The position numbers were made by a program, and so were the translations under genes. Of a stretch of 64,000 nt of DNA, positions 44,101-58,610 are shown in pieces. The notes beneath the pieces were generated by a model. That model was not told where the DNA came from, did not search any database, and was given only the letters and a program-made list of their open reading frames with translations. The stretch's first letter is position 1. The number at the start of each line of letters is the position of its first letter. Source of the DNA: Dryocosmus kuriphilus (lineage: Eukaryota > Arthropoda > Insecta > Hymenoptera > Cynipidae); NCBI GenBank assembly GCA_038277395.1, contig CM076194.1:177280467-177344466 (forward strand). Direction: 5' to 3'.

Positions 44101-47100
44101 AACACCACTATCTATCTGTTATTTTATTACATATATGTATCTTTTATTAACTTTCTGCTATTCTAGGCGTCCTTGTGCAAAAATCACAAAAACCGCCATG
44201 TCCCCTTGTTACCCTTCCCCTTTTGCTCCCCCAATGTCCCGCAAAAAAAATCGAGTGTAGACGAAAACATTCAACCGAACTGAACGCCAACAAAGACACG
44301 CCAACCTATAATCAAGAAATAACAAGCCATAAACTACAGACAGCCCTCGTTGGAAAAAACGTTGGGGCCCAAAAATTTTTTTGGGAGGACCAAATATGGG
44401 GTTATTTTGCACAAAGTCTTTTCTTTGCAATTTCGACATGCTGTGGAAATAGAAACCAAAAAAAGGGGATTTCAGGCAAAAACCAAAATCTCTAACACCA
44501 AAAAAACCAACGAAGAGACAATAAGAAGAAACTAAAAACGAAAAACCCGCGACCGGCCACCGGGGGGGGGGGGGGGTACAGCTTTCAGTGTAGAGGGGGC
44601 ACAGACGCTCTTTTGTGCCGAAGAAAAGACAGACCCGGGGACCCCACAAGAAATTTAAGGCGTTTTACTCAAAATACCAATTTTTGACCCAAATTTCCCC
44701 CCCCCATGGGGGTTTGGCCCGGGGGATAAATTTTGGCGCCCTCGGTTTGGACCTCTAAGTACCCTCTAAATGACTTTTCATCTAAAATCCCCCTTAAAAG
44801 GGGCATCGGTTCGATTTTAATCCCATTTTTAAAAAAACCTTAAATTTTGTTTTTTTTTAGTAAAAATTTCGAGTTTTTCCCACCCTAAAAAGAACAAATT
44901 GAAGATTTTAATCCGATTTAAAAATTTCAAAGTGCGCTGGGGTTTGGGTTTGGGGACGGACCCCTTTCCGCACCCAGGTTTTTTCATGGACGCACAATTT
45001 TGGGTTTTTTTCGCCCCAGCCTACTCCCTTCCCCCAAAGGGATGGCTGCAAGGGTTTTTGGAAAGGGAAAATTTTGAGTCCCAAACAACTAAAGTGAAAG
45101 ATGTTAAATTTTTATAATTTTGAAAATTGAAAAGCATTTTTTTTTCCCAATTTTTTCCTTTTTTAAATGCAATTTTTGCTAACAAACCAATTTTTAATTC
45201 TTTTTTGATAATTGTCCCAAGAATAAAAATTATAAAAGCTTTTTCAGCGGGGAACGCGCGAGTGTTAATTTTTCCCCAACCTCGCACCCCCCCGAAATAG
45301 GGTATTTTGCAGGGCCATGGGGGGAAAAGGTTTTTGCATAAAAGAAAGTAAAATACCCGGACTAATTTTTGCTCGCCCGTAAATTATAGGTTAAAAAAAT
45401 TTTTTATACGACGGGGCCTTTGGGGGGCATCCATAAAGGGAATAAACCCCTTTTTGAGCGTACAAACGAATTTCTAAACCCAAAAACCACCTTTGGGAAC
45501 AAAAATTTGCCCTTATTTTAAAAAACATCAAAAGCGCATGTTTCCAATCAGATCAAAAGATTTATCGGTATTCAAATTTTTTTGGGCAAACTTTTAATCC
45601 GAAATTAAATTTCCAATTTTTTCCTTTTTTTCCATGCTTGTCTTTATCCCAAAAGGGGAAGAATTCAGATGCCAAATTTTTTAGCTTCAGGACCAAAGTT
45701 TAGTAGATTTTTCAATTTTATGCGAAAAAACATAAAAAATTACTTGGTGGTGATACTACTTTTTGATTGGGAAAAAAATTTTCCAAACCTTTGTTTGAAT
45801 AAGGGGTGCAATAGATTTTTTAAAAGAGGACCTATTTTTATCCAAATATACAGTTTTTTCAGAAAACCCTTGGTGGTGTCATTAATTTCAAAAAAGAACA
45901 CTCACCATTGTGTTACTAGATCATGAAATCGTCACCATGACGGGGACGACGAATTCGATGGGCGCTTTCAACACTCAAAAAAGGAAAAATTTTTTAGTAA
46001 AACCCTTTGAGTGCTTTTTCTATCGATGGTATCGAAAATAAATCTAGCACATTTTAAAAAAGACATTAAAAAAAAAATAGTTTTAATATGTTTTTTAATA
46101 TAAATTTTATTTCCAAAAATATCAAAAATATATCGATTCTGTTTTTTTACGTTTTACAGGCTTTTTTTGGTACTTTCGTTTTTCTTTATTTCTTTGCGGG
46201 TTTTTTTTTTTTCCCACCGTACTCCCCTTTTCTTTTTTTTTTTTGACGGTTTTTTTTTTTCCCCTTTTTTAATAGGTTTTTCGACTCACGGGGCTAATTA
46301 AAACCACGATTAGAAACCGATTTAAACCATTCGCTTCCTTCTAATTTTTCTTAAAACCAAAAACCATTCATAATTTTTTTCCCCATTTTGGTCATTTTCC
46401 CCCGCCCTTTTTTAAACCCCTGACCAGTTTCGCAAACGGTTCTTGAAGGGAAATTTTTTAAGTTAAAAATTTATTATCCAATCATTTAAAAAACTTTCAT
46501 ACAGGCCGTCAGAGCTTCTCTGCCGACGACTCGAGCACCTCTGGTCAAAAAAGGGGTAGAACCCGAAACATACAACCGAGGAAGTTTCCCAAATACCATA
46601 AACATTTTTGATACGGTGAAACCAAATATAAACTGGGGAAAATCCCCTGCAAGGCCCATCTTTCCTTTGCGATTTTTAAAATATTCGAAGTTTTGCTCAT
46701 TGTTCGGCCCTTTTTTCTCTCTGTTTTTTATCTAGTCAATACTTTTAAAAGTAAATTGTAGCCTGAGGGGTACCAAACTAAATGTTATTTGAAAAGGGTT
46801 TAAGCTTTTCCCTCTTTTTTAAATTTACAATTGTGCAAAACCCCTTTTTTTAAAACCGCTAATTAAATTTGGGAAAAAAAAATTATCTGACCTTTTATGT
46901 CCCAAAAAACAGTTTTCTTTTGTCCCCCAATTAAAAACGAGCCAAAGGGTGCTTTTCACAAACCTTAACACTCGGTTTCATAAATATTACGGTAAACAAA
47001 TAATTTTTCTTGAAGAGCACATGCTAGACAAGGTGGGTGTCAAGCAGTGTACTTTTGTTTTTAAACGGGGAAGTAAATTGTCTGGTAAAAAAAACAAAAT

Positions 47101-50100
47101 GTTTTATAATTTACACAAAGCACAAAAAATTTTTGCCTTTGAAACAAAGCATGATTCCGGAACTGTTTTTTTTATCCCACTTTAACTACTTTTTGATTTT
47201 TTGTTATTTTTAAAATTTTAATGTTTTTTGGGCTAATTCTGTAACACTTTTGAGATAAAATTTTAAATAAGAACCTCAATTTTCGGTATAAAACCCCCTT
47301 TTCGAATTATTTTTCACGGGTTTTTTCTTTTCCACGTGTCAGCTTTTAGGCCGCCTTTCTCCTCGCTTTTTTGGGTTTAATTTAGTTTTAAAATCTCCTT
47401 CAAAATTATCTTTATATTAAATATTAAAAGAACTTGAAATTTCAGACACATTATATTTTGTGAAAAGATCAATCCCTTTCTTGAGGGTGAATTATTTTTA
47501 CCCATTCCCATCAAAATTCGGGGTTTTTAATTATATTCTTCTCCCCCAAAAGCTCATAAGGGGATGCGATTTGAAATAAATTTACGTTCTCACATGAAGA
47601 AATGTACGGGGAAAAGTTGTATTTCGTGAGTGGCCAAACCCCACTGTCCGGCAAAAAACGAATCTTATGTGGTAAAGGGTTAAAAAAATTTGGTTTTAAG
47701 AATTTTTCCGGAAAATTTTTTTAAAAACTACTTTTGCGGGGGTAAAAATTTTAAAACTCACGACATTTTTTTTTACAAATTTTTTTAAAATTTGTGGCTG
47801 GAATCCACGGGGCAAAATTTTGCCCAGGAAAACCCCCCCCATTTTAAAAAGGTTTTGGGTTTTTTGGTCCCCCTTGTTTTTCATTTTTGCAAAATTTTTT
47901 TCAATTTTAAATTCTTCCTCAGATATATCCTTGTTTTTAAACCCCGGGACAGTTCCCTTTTCGAAAAAATCCTCAATTTTTTTCCCCTTTATAAACCCTT
48001 TCCCACTCTAAAAAAAAGGCTTTTTGAAATTCGTGTTTTTAAAACCCGCTTTACAAAGGAATATTTTTTCCGCTCTGCCTGATTATAACCCTTTCTCAAA
48101 GATACTTTTCTCAGGGGATTTATTCTAACTTGATAATCGATACCGTACTTAGGCTTTTTTGTAGTTTTTTTTCTTTTTAAAAATGAATGGGCGATTGAAT
48201 ATTTGACGAAGTTTTTGGCGGAATTGTATAAAGAAACCCTCACCCGGGGGCAAATTTTAAATACGGAGTGCCGACTTTAAATTTTTAAGCATACAAAATT
48301 TTGCGCAGGGGCGATAAAAATCGGAAATTTTTCCCTGAGTGAAAATAACGCCACATGCCCTTTTTAAAATTTTAAATTGAACCCGTCTACTACGGCGTTT
48401 TAATATTGGGGTCCCGTGTTACACAAAAATTTTATTCCATTATCGGGAAAAAAATTTCTGAAAAGTATCACGTACAAAGTCCTTGCCTTTTTCCGCTTGT
48501 AGGAAATTTTTGGAACACGGTTTATTCCCTCCTAAAGAAAAAAACCTCGAAACCGGTCTTACTTCTAAAGTAGGAAAAGAGGTTAAACCCCCGGAAAATT
48601 TATTTTAAAACATAATTCCGCAGTAAAAAAGTATAATTTTTTCCATTGTAATTTGGAAAAAGTTTCGTGGGGGTTTTTAATTTTAACCAAAACACCCTCT
48701 CAAACACTGTTAAAAAGAAGTAACAAAAATTAATAAAATTTTTGGAATTTTAAAAGGAATAGGGCAGTGTTTTCGTAATGGGGTCCTTTTTCCTTTAATG
48801 ACTCATGTACTTGGGCACGGGGGATATTTTTTCCTTTTCGCAGCATGGCAATTTTTTTCTGAAACCATTGTAAAAGGGCCGGGGACTTGAATTGTAGTAT
48901 TTTTCCCTTCCAATTTTTTTCATCTTAAAATAAAAGACTGCCACTTTTTTTAAAAAAAGTCCAATCCAGTTTGGACCTTTTCCCTTTGTTTTTTTTTGTC
49001 AAATTCTAAAAACGGCCCCTTGCACGCGTTCTTGCATTTGGTTTTTTTCTTGAAGTCTAGGGAATCATTACCCGCGTGCTTTCATCTTCTGTAATAAAGC
49101 GGGGAAATGAAAGGGGGGTTTTTTCCCTTAACTGATGTCACGCCTTAACGTTTGGCATTGGGCCCAATACCCCCTCTATTTTTCACGAGGTCACGGGGGG
49201 TACCACGCTCTCGAAGGATATGAGCAAAAACTGACTTCTACCTTTGGACCCAATCTTTTCTAAATTTTAAAGGGCATCAAAAACAATCTGTAACTTTTAA
49301 ACCTTCAAAACTTTGGGGCAATAAAAACCGATCCATGTTTACCCCAAACTTTTTCAAAATTAGCAATGTTGGGTTTCTTCTAAAATAATTGAAAATAAAA
49401 AAAACTGTTTGATTTAAAAATTTTAGTCATAATGCTGAATGGCTTAAACCCAGGTAAAAATGCTCCACCGGGTGATTCATTTCTGAATGTTTTTTTTCCC
49501 CTCCCCCTTTCCTTTTTTCTCGACGGCAGTTTAAATTAAAAACCCTCAAAAACAAAGAGGGGGACATTTTTTTAAAAAATTATTATATATTTTCCATTTT
49601 TCACGTTAAATCCTTTGGCGCAGGTGAAAATAAGGTAATTATCATTTCGAATCTAGTCAAAAATTGTTCCCGGTGTTTGTTTTTTGGGGAAAACCGAGGA
49701 TTGGGGGTTTTAAATTTGTGGATCATTAAATTTAGATTTGGTTCCCTTTAAAACTTTTCATTTTCTTTTGTTTTTTAAATTCCCACCTTTTCACAAAGGA
49801 ATAAAGTCCCTTTTTTTCGGTCATGACCCACTTTATTGAAATTTTTTTAGGTTTTAACCCTAAAAAAATGAGTAAATTACCAAAAATTTGGGTGCAAGAA
49901 AAGAGGAAAAAATTTTCGCCCTTTTGTAAGATAATATTTTTTTCTTCTTTCACGACCATGGGCCTTTCCGCAAATTTTCGAAGAAATTTTTTTATTTTTT
50001 TTAAATTTTAACCTCGGGTGCCTTTTTAAAGCCGGACTTTTCCCCAATAGAGTATTAAAAAACCAATTCCAAATGTTTTTAAATTTGAGCGGGGAAAACC

Positions 50101-53100
50101 CGGGGTTTCTTAATGGGACTGGGTCTTTGATAAGATTTAAGTTTACAAATGCGGAAAAAGTTATAGCTTTTTTTTTTTTGGCAAATTATTTTCCCCCCTT
50201 TTCGAAATCTTTAACAAACGTCCCAGCTGGTCCCTTTGACCCTCACTAAGCCCCCCTTTTAAACCCTTTTTTATAGGTCTTTAAACAAAATTTATCCCGA
50301 TCATCTAGAAAAAATAGGGTTACGATATCGCCAATTTCAAGAAAGTTTGCCCTTAAATTTTAGAAGAAAATTTAACCGTGAGGCGGAGAAGAAAGCTTCT
50401 TGATTTGTTTTTTTGTAAAGATTTGGGTTTTTTTCGGGGCAAAACTTCCCCGGCTGGGAATGCAAAAATTTGGGGCGATCCGAGGATTTTTAAAAGCAAA
50501 AATATAGCCCGCATTTAAAAGTAAATCTTTTTTGATAAATGACCCTGATGAAAGGGGTTTTGAGAAATAAAAAATTTAAAACTGATTTTTTTCATGATCC
50601 CCTTGCCTTTAAAAAAAAAATCATAAATGAATTTTTTGAAGATTCCCCTTTAAGGGTTATCAAAACCTAGATTTTGAGGTTTTGGGAAACTTTGGGGAAT
50701 TTAATCTGAAGTTTTTCGGAACTCCCTCTCCTTCCGAAATTCAATCTTTTTTTCCATTTTCCGTAAGCTTTTTTTGTCACTCGGAAAAGTAGAAAATAAA
50801 ACGCTAAATATGTGTATCCATACACTTCAAGGTGACGAAAAATTTTTTTTTACAAAAAACTTTTTCCCACACCCTGTTTCCCATACCAAGGAATTAAAGG
50901 GATGTTTCCCAGCGTGCAAACCAAAATTTTGACAAATATAAAGTTGATCTAGGGGCCCTATTTTTTTAATACAAAAAATAATTTTCTTTTTAGGCAAAAC
51001 CAAGAATTTCTTGTGCAATTTTTTTTTTAAATTTTGTAAAATTTATCAATCAGAACTTGTCCGCAGGGTTTAGTTTTTTTGACCCTGACCCCCCGCCCCT
51101 CCACCCAAACACTTCAATAAATGAGCTTATTTTTGACTGCCCCTTTTTCCGACACGCCCAAAGTTTTACTTCCATCGCGTGCAAACCCCCGCTTTGGGAA
51201 AAATTCCCCCTCCCGCAAAAACCGGGCTTTTAGCTGTTTTTCTGATCGCCTTTGGCGGGCTCAAAAAAGAGAAAAAAAAATTTTTGTAAAAATTTGGGAC
51301 CTAGCTGACTTTTATTTTCAAAATAAAAACCCAAATAATTTTTTCCTCTTACTTTTTGGAAATATAAATAAAATTTTAAAAGACAAAATTTTTTTTTCCC
51401 AAAACAAATGACATTTTTTTTAAAATTTAATATGTATTTTTTTTAAATAATCAATATTTGGCATTTAAAATAAAATTTAATAAAAAATTTGTAATTTTTA
51501 AGCATTTCTTTATTTATACCCCTTTGCGTTGTAGTATCCCTTTTTTTTAAAAAGGAGGAAAAAACTAAAAATTTTTTTTTTAAAAAGTAACTCCAAACCC
51601 AACCCTTAGAAGGGAATTTTTTTCATAAAAACCCACTTCGGGTTTAAACCCCTAAAGGGTTTTTTCCAATTTGAACTGAGACTCACCCAAAAGCTCAAAC
51701 CCGCGTGTCGTTTTAAAAAGGGGGGGGGGGGGGGGGGGGGTAAAAACGTCTCCCCATTCCTTTTATAAACCCCCAGGGGTCGGGAACTAAAAACAAAAAT
51801 TTGAAGATACTCTTTAAATAAAAATAAAGATTATGCAAAAAATTTAAATACTCTAAAAAAATAATACATTTACGTTTAAATTTAAAGTTTTTGATGCAAT
51901 ATCACAGAAATTTTTTGTGAGTGTAAAACGAAGAGAGAAAAGAGAGAGGGGAAAATTTTCACCAAATTTTTTACAATTATAAAATTTTTGGATCTGTTTT
52001 GATTTAAAAAAACTATTTTTTTTGGGGCTATGAAACCAAATTTTTAGAGAGTCATTACTTAAAAACCAAATCGTTTTTTTTAGTCTGTTGAAAAAGGGTT
52101 TTTCTACAGAGGGCTTCCAAAAAAAAATTTTAAATTGGCCCCTTGTCTTTTTAAGAAAATGATCCCCATACGACCCCCAAATTTTTTTTTTAATGCTTCA
52201 AATTTTTTCAAAATTTTTAAATTTGTTCCCTTTTTACTTTGAAAAACATTTGCTTTTTTCACCCAGGGGATCGCACCAATGGGCCCCAAAAAATTTCGGC
52301 CCAAACCTTTAGACAAATTTTTCTAAAAAATTTCCCCTGAACCATAAAAACGAGCTCATCAGTCAAATCTCCTAACAGACAACCATTTTCGGGCCCATTT
52401 TTCCCTCCTGGCTCTTTTTCGTGCTCCAAAAATGATAGAATCGGAAACAAAAGTAAGGACAGAACGCTTCGGTAGAAAAAAAATTTCAAGCGGGGGGGTT
52501 TTTTTTATAAGCTTCAATCACCACATTAGAAAAACATGGTGAAACAGCTTCACTTTTATACAACCACGAGGCATAAGCGCTATGATCGTCCTACTTTCCA
52601 AAGACACTGTTAATTTTGGGTCCGTACTCTGAAAAATTTCCCCAACAATTTCTGCTGGCTATAAAAAATTTTTAAAATTTTTGGAAAATTTTTTTCTTTG
52701 GGCCCAAAATTTTTCCCCAAAAAAGTTTTTAAACAAATCTTACCAACGAGTGCAAACCCGGATTTTTTTTAATTTTATCGGGTTTTCTAGCGCTATGTCT
52801 CAGACCTAAAAATTTTTGAATAAAGGGGCCTTTTTTCGAAAAACCTCATTTTTACTATAGGCAGGGAACGCTGGCTTCGTTTTTGATTTTCAAAAACCAA
52901 ATTCATTGGGCCAACAAAAATACCACACATTTTTTAAACCTTGTCATTTTGAGTCCTTTCATACGCCAAATTTAAAAAAGGGCCACTAATTTTGTACCCT
53001 TCTTGAACGGCTAATTTTTTATCTAAACCGAAACCCATTTTTCCCCCTCTATTTTATCTATCCCATGTTTTTTGAAAGGGGGACAACCCTTTGTTTTAAA

Positions 53101-56060
53101 ATTGAAATTTTTTTTACACAAGTAGTACAAAGGGGAACATGATTTTTCCATCCCTTTCGAAGGCTAAACCAGGAAAAATTTTTTATCTTTAAAAGGCAGT
53201 ACCTAAACATTTACCAAAACCCTCCACTTTAGAAAAATTTAAAAATTAAAAAATTGCACAATAAGGGGTTTTTTTGGGGCCCCTAAAAAAGGGCAAAAAA
53301 ATTTTTTTTGTTTAAACTATCCCCCCTTTTACTGGAAATTTCCTAACACCACCCAAAAAAGCATCTTTTCCCCCCTTTACCCAAAGCTATTATAATTATA
53401 GAAAATCATAGAAAATCTAAAGCTTTTGGCTAAAATTTTTAAATATGCTATAAGCTAAGAGATACCGAAAAAACCTTTTTGGGGGCAAAAATTCCCCCAG
53501 TTTCCCCAGCGTTACCCCTATTGGAAACTTTGAAAGGATGCACGCCACCTCTTTAAAAACCCGAAATTCACGCCATTGGGCTTGTAAATAAGGGTTTTTT
53601 TTTTATCCGCCTGCTTTTTCCCCTTTGATATTGCGCCCAATGGGCCTGGGTTAAAAAAAAAATTTTCATTAATATTTATCGTTAAAATTTAAACTTTTTG
53701 AAAAACTTTTGAAATTAAACGCGCCCTTTCCCCGGCACACCTAATACTGTCTTTCAACTTAAAAATTTCACAATTTTTTAAAAAATCTGTGACATTTTGG
53801 TTAAGCTTTTGAAACCCAAGGTCCCCCCGGGTTCCTCAAAAGAAAAGGGTCATTTAATGAAATGAAACCTTCCCACGCCCCCTTTCCCCCCAACCCGCCC
53901 AGAATAATACACAAACCTACTACATCTTTTAAGATCGAATCAATCAAAACCAGATTTTCCCAAAAAAATTCACCAAAAAGGGCCCCCTTTTTCTTGGGCC
54001 CCTTTTCCGTGGATTACTTTCGCCAGGAGGGAAAATTTTGGGAATTTTTAAATTTTAAACCCACAAAACCAAATTTTTGAACTTTAATGTTCACTCTAAA
54101 AAAAATTTTAAAAAAAATTTGGTTTGAATTTTTTACTCTCCTCTTTCCTATTTTTCATCATCCATTTGTACCTCTCTGCGTTTATTTTTCCGGGGCTCTG
54201 GAAGGCCTAAAAACCCCCCTAAATTTAAGGAGCGTTGATTTTCACTTCCCTTTATATCCTGCGTTAAACCCCTTCTGATTCTGACCTCTGGGGGTACTGA
54301 ACATCTGAGACTGAAAACCCTGCCCCAAAGTTTGAACCCCCAAATTAGGGTAGGGTTGTTTAGGGGCCTTCTCAAAAATTTCCCTAAAAAAATTAAAATC
54401 AATAAGTAAAAACAAAAAATAAAAACCAATAGATTTAGATAATTTTAAAAATATATTAATGTATTTAATAGTTTAAACCTTTACCTTGAAAATTCGCTCT
54501 TCCTCCCCCTCTTCCAGTACCTTTTTTCAAAAATTTTGCACCCAACTCTTCCAGAGGCTGTTTCTTGGTTTTTTCCCCAATTTTTGGGAATGCTCCTTAA
54601 AACATTTTTTTTAAGGGGGAAACCCTAGGCATTCTCCTTATCAAATTTTTCTCACGTCTTCGCTTCTTCTCCGTTTTTTCCCTTTCTAAAACCAGTTTTT
54701 CTTTGGCTGTTTTCCCTTGACATAGGGCTGCCCTGTTCTTTTTAATTCTTTGGATCGAATTTTTTTTGTTTCCCCTTTGCAGAAATTTTTCCCTCATCTT
54801 CAAAAACCTTTTTCCCCCCTGCTTCAACAATTCTGCCCCCTGCAAAATTTTTTTTTTGATCAAACCTCTATTGCCGCATGGCCCTTCCTGTTTTTTTTTT
54901 AAATGCCTTTTGTTGTTTTTGGAGAAAAAGCCCGATTATTTTTAACGGGTTTACCGAACCCCCTACAGAAAGGGGAAATGGTGAAAATACCTGTGAAACG
55001 AAAAAAAAAAAAAGGGAATTTTCCTGCTTTTTTGCGAAAAAAAAGAGAACCTTTTTAAAATTGGTTTGAAAATGAAATTTTTGTGTGGGGGACTTTTTAA
55101 ACCTTTAGTATGTTTAAACCCCCGGGTATGAGGTTTAGCCCGAAAGTTTTTGTATCTGAAATTATAATATTACTAAACTGATCTTTGCTTTTCTGAAAAG
55201 TTAACCGAACCATCCAAGCAACAAATTTTTTTAAATTATTAGCAAAAGATACTAATTTTTTCCGGGAAGCCCCTTTTTTTCGCTTTTGTCCTAAAAATTT
55301 TATTGTTTAATTATTTTGACATTATTTTTTTGACGATTTGTTTAGGCACCCCTCACATACTTTCTTGAAAGGGGAAACGTAAACCCGGCGCGCGCTAGCC
55401 TTAAGAAAATTTTAAAACCACACTAAAAGTGGGGACTTTTTCCCCACCACGCAAACCCCCCACCACGTCCCAACCGCCCCCACCGACTTTTTAAAAAACC
55501 AACGCCCGACGCAAAGTCGGCAGTTTGAGTCCGGTGGGGCCCCCTTTTTTTTTTGAAGCACATGGGTTAGCCCCTGGGCCCAGGGGAAACTCTTTTGCCT
55601 CCCCCTACCAATGGCGTTTCCTAAGAAGGCATAAAAAATCGGGGGGAAACCGAAAGGATTTGGAACTTTTAAAAACCCCTTGCCTTTTTCCCCAAAACCG
55701 CCTGATTTCCCTCGACCTGACCGACCGCCCCGGGGCGACTTTGCAGGGTTTTTCTCGGGGTTTCAAGGGTCGTTTCCCCATGGCTCACGCGAACCTATTT
55801 CTTAAGGGGGGATAGAAATTTGCTCCCTGGTCCCCCTTCCCACCCAAACCCGATTTAAAACCGACTGCCGAAAACCCCTTAGCCATTTCCCTCATCAAAA
55901 TCAAGCGCCCAACGAGGATCCCTGGGGGCAGTGTGGCGACCACCGGCAGCCCAACAAATGCTTAATTACGGGGGGCCCGGGAGTGGGGCTTCCAGAACAG
56001 GGAAAAAACCCAAAACCCCGCCCCCTCACCCCCCCCCGGGCAAAGACCAGCGACATACCA
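44101..56060. other. Homopolymer-inflated noisy block
   Basis: Run-dominated sequence with G15 at 44562-44576 and G21 at 51720-51740. Small balanced patches (around 45920-45990 and 46500-46640) carry no motif I recognise. None of the short frames (for example 46949-47185, 47792-48082) shows a domain. I see no tRNA or rRNA. Confidence 0.6.
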
Positions 56061-56485
56061 CTATGTAACGCGCACACGCATACCACACTACGAAATTTAC
56101 CCCCGAAAACCCCACACACCTCCGTTCGCACACACACAAAACCACACACCCTTTCTCCACATACACACATGTAAGGGCGCACCCCACACCACCTACCCCA
56201 ATCACCGCCGAACACACACACCCCTTCCCGGGTTCCCTTCACACACACCCCACCCGTCTTACTACAAAATTTGTAACGCGAAACACCCACCAACACTACG
56301 CATTTACCGTCGAACACACACCTTCCGTTCGCACCAACCCCCCAAAAACCCCTTTTCCCCAAACATACACACAAAGTAACGCGCACACACCCACACCCCC
56401 TTTCTCCACATACACACTATTTAACGCGCACACACACCACACTCTACGCAATCACCCGCCGTACCCCGCCCACATTCCCCTTAAA
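56061..56485 (+). repeat. ~103-bp tandem repeat, four to five units
   Basis: The word GTAACGCGCACAC or a close variant marks unit starts at 56064, 56171, 56273 and 56376, spaced 107, 102 and 103 bases; a shorter last unit starts near 56422. Units share CACACTACGCAATCACCGCC-like middles and CTTTCTCCACATACACAC ends. The block is C/A-rich. Confidence 0.7.
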
Positions 56486-58610
56486 CACACCCCAAAACAC
56501 TCAAACATTGTAAGCAAAAAATTATTTTAAAATAAATCGATGTTCTACGTTTGTACCAAGAACATTTTATCAAATTTGTCTCAAAGCCTCCCCCCGGGTT
56601 TGGGGTGAAGCGCCCCGCGGGGACAATTTTGGATAAAGTACCAAAACGACCTTTTACATAGCCCCCAAACCGGTTAACTTTTTATATTAGGACCAAAGGG
56701 CATTTCCCCTTTTCCTCCCCACCATCATCCCTACCCTTACCCCTTTTCGCACCCTTTTTTTCCCCCCACCCTGTTATCCCCTCCCCCCCTCTCAAAAAGG
56801 GATATAAATTAAAGCGGCCAAACGGACTAAAAGGACCCGTTCTGGCACCCCTTTCGAAAGAAACGAACAAGCGCCCAAACAGAATCCGCTCCAGGGCTCC
56901 CCAAAGCAAACAAAACCCGAGGACTCCCTTAAACGCTGCAAGCGCCCTACTTATCGAGATAACCCTGGCCAAACCCGGGGCCCGCTTTGGGAAACCCGGG
57001 GCCCATTACCGAGTACCGTGACTCCGGGACCCCGCAACCCGCCTACCTGTCCAATCCCCGCGGATATAACCGCGGGCTCTCTGCAAACCCCCGGGACGTC
57101 ACCGATTTGCGGAAATCAATGGGGGCCGAGGATCGTACTAACCGAAAAGGTTATCCCCCAAAAAAATCGCCAAACGGAACCGCCCGCTTCCTGTAACCAC
57201 CAAAACCCAAAAAAATTAAAGGGCAAAACATTAAAAAACCCAAAGGAAATTATAAAATTAAAACCAAGTGACGCGAACATTACACCACCAAGTGAAGTAA
57301 GCGTTCCCCCAAATTGACAAAACATTCCCAAAACCAAGTGAATTTAACTTTTCCACCAACAAACGCGAACACCCCAACGAAAACCAAAAAACCCCTAAAC
57401 CAAAGGGCCAGTTTTCAAAAAAATTTCCGAAATATCGGGGGTTGTAAAAAATTTTCACAAAGAAAACCCCGGGATGATCTACGCCGACACGAAATAAACC
57501 CAACAAAAGCAGTAGGGGTTCCCGCCAAATGCTAGTGACCATCGCCCAACTAACCCAAAAATCTTTTCAGTCAGAAACCCCCCCAAACCCACCTTGGTTA
57601 AAAGGGGACCTCCATCGAAAAAAAGGATTTGGGAAGATATGCGGGAAAAGAAAAAACCCAAACCAAGACTAGTTTACATAAACCCCCTCGAACAACCGAC
57701 CATAGAAAACACAAAACGCACCACCCTCACAAAAAGAAAGAAAGAACCCGAGAAAGATCTCCATCTTTCCTAAACCCGAATACTTGACCGGTTTCACATC
57801 TGGAAAATTTCCATTTCATGGGGAAAAACGTAACGGGTTTCCCCCAAGAGACTGAAGGAACTTTAAAGGGGGCCCAAAAGAAATTTTTCAAGAAAAATAA
57901 AAAATTTTCAAAGGATTTTCAGAAAATTCTTTAAAAAAAAGCTCAAAATAAGGGATCGGGAACTGCGGCCCGGGCCCCCGGGCACTTTTCAAAAAAAATT
58001 GGAACCAAACTGAGAAGGTTTTTAAAGTAGCCCCCTCGGAATTACGAAAAACTATACAAACAAATTTTTACAACCGAGTCCCAGGAAAAAAATTTAACCA
58101 ATAAGGGAATACTTTAAACCCCACTACTAACATGATCAGGAGACGGGGAGAAAATTTACCCCCCAAAAAAACAATGGAAACATTGTACTGCAAATTTTTT
58201 CCCGGACTACGGCCCCCTTTCACCGCCCCCCCGACATCAAAATATTCGCCCCGAACTATCCGCAATAGAAAAAAATCCACCCAGGGAAAATGACCAAGAA
58301 GTACAAGAATTGGGGAAATGAGCACAAACCAACCCCAAACCAAACTAAACAAACAACGGGCAACAAACCCAAAGCCAGCAGCGATTCTTAAAGAAGTTTG
58401 CTGGCGCTCCAAACACGAAAGGGCCCCACCAGACGAGAGTTCCAAAACCCAAACCCAAAAATGATCTGCTCACAAAAACGGAAAAAAACGGGGGGCCCTT
58501 ACTCGTGACTACCCCTCAAAAAAAGGGGGAACCCACAAACGGGCCCGGCACCAATAGGCTCGTACCCGGCCCGATACATTTTTAAAAATCAGAAGACCGA
58601 GAAAATTTTA
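56486..58610. other. C/A-rich noisy sequence, possibly decayed gag
   Basis: From about 57180 the + strand reads Lys/Asn/Pro-rich fragments that could be gag of the following Gypsy-type pol, but frames break every 20-70 codons and no Gag motif can be named. 56580-57180 is GC-rich with GGGGCCC-type runs and no recognised content. Confidence 0.35.

Noticed and set aside
46949..47185. 78-codon + frame with mixed composition
   Set aside because: Looks more protein-like than its neighbours, but no motif is recognisable and it lies in noisy sequence.
55500..55550. tRNA-like B-box (GTTTGAGTCC)
   Set aside because: No matching A-box or pairing arms; the surrounding sequence is C/A-rich noise.
55901..56386. 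161-codon Cys/Val-rich minus frame
   Set aside because: Antisense translation of the ~103-bp tandem repeat.
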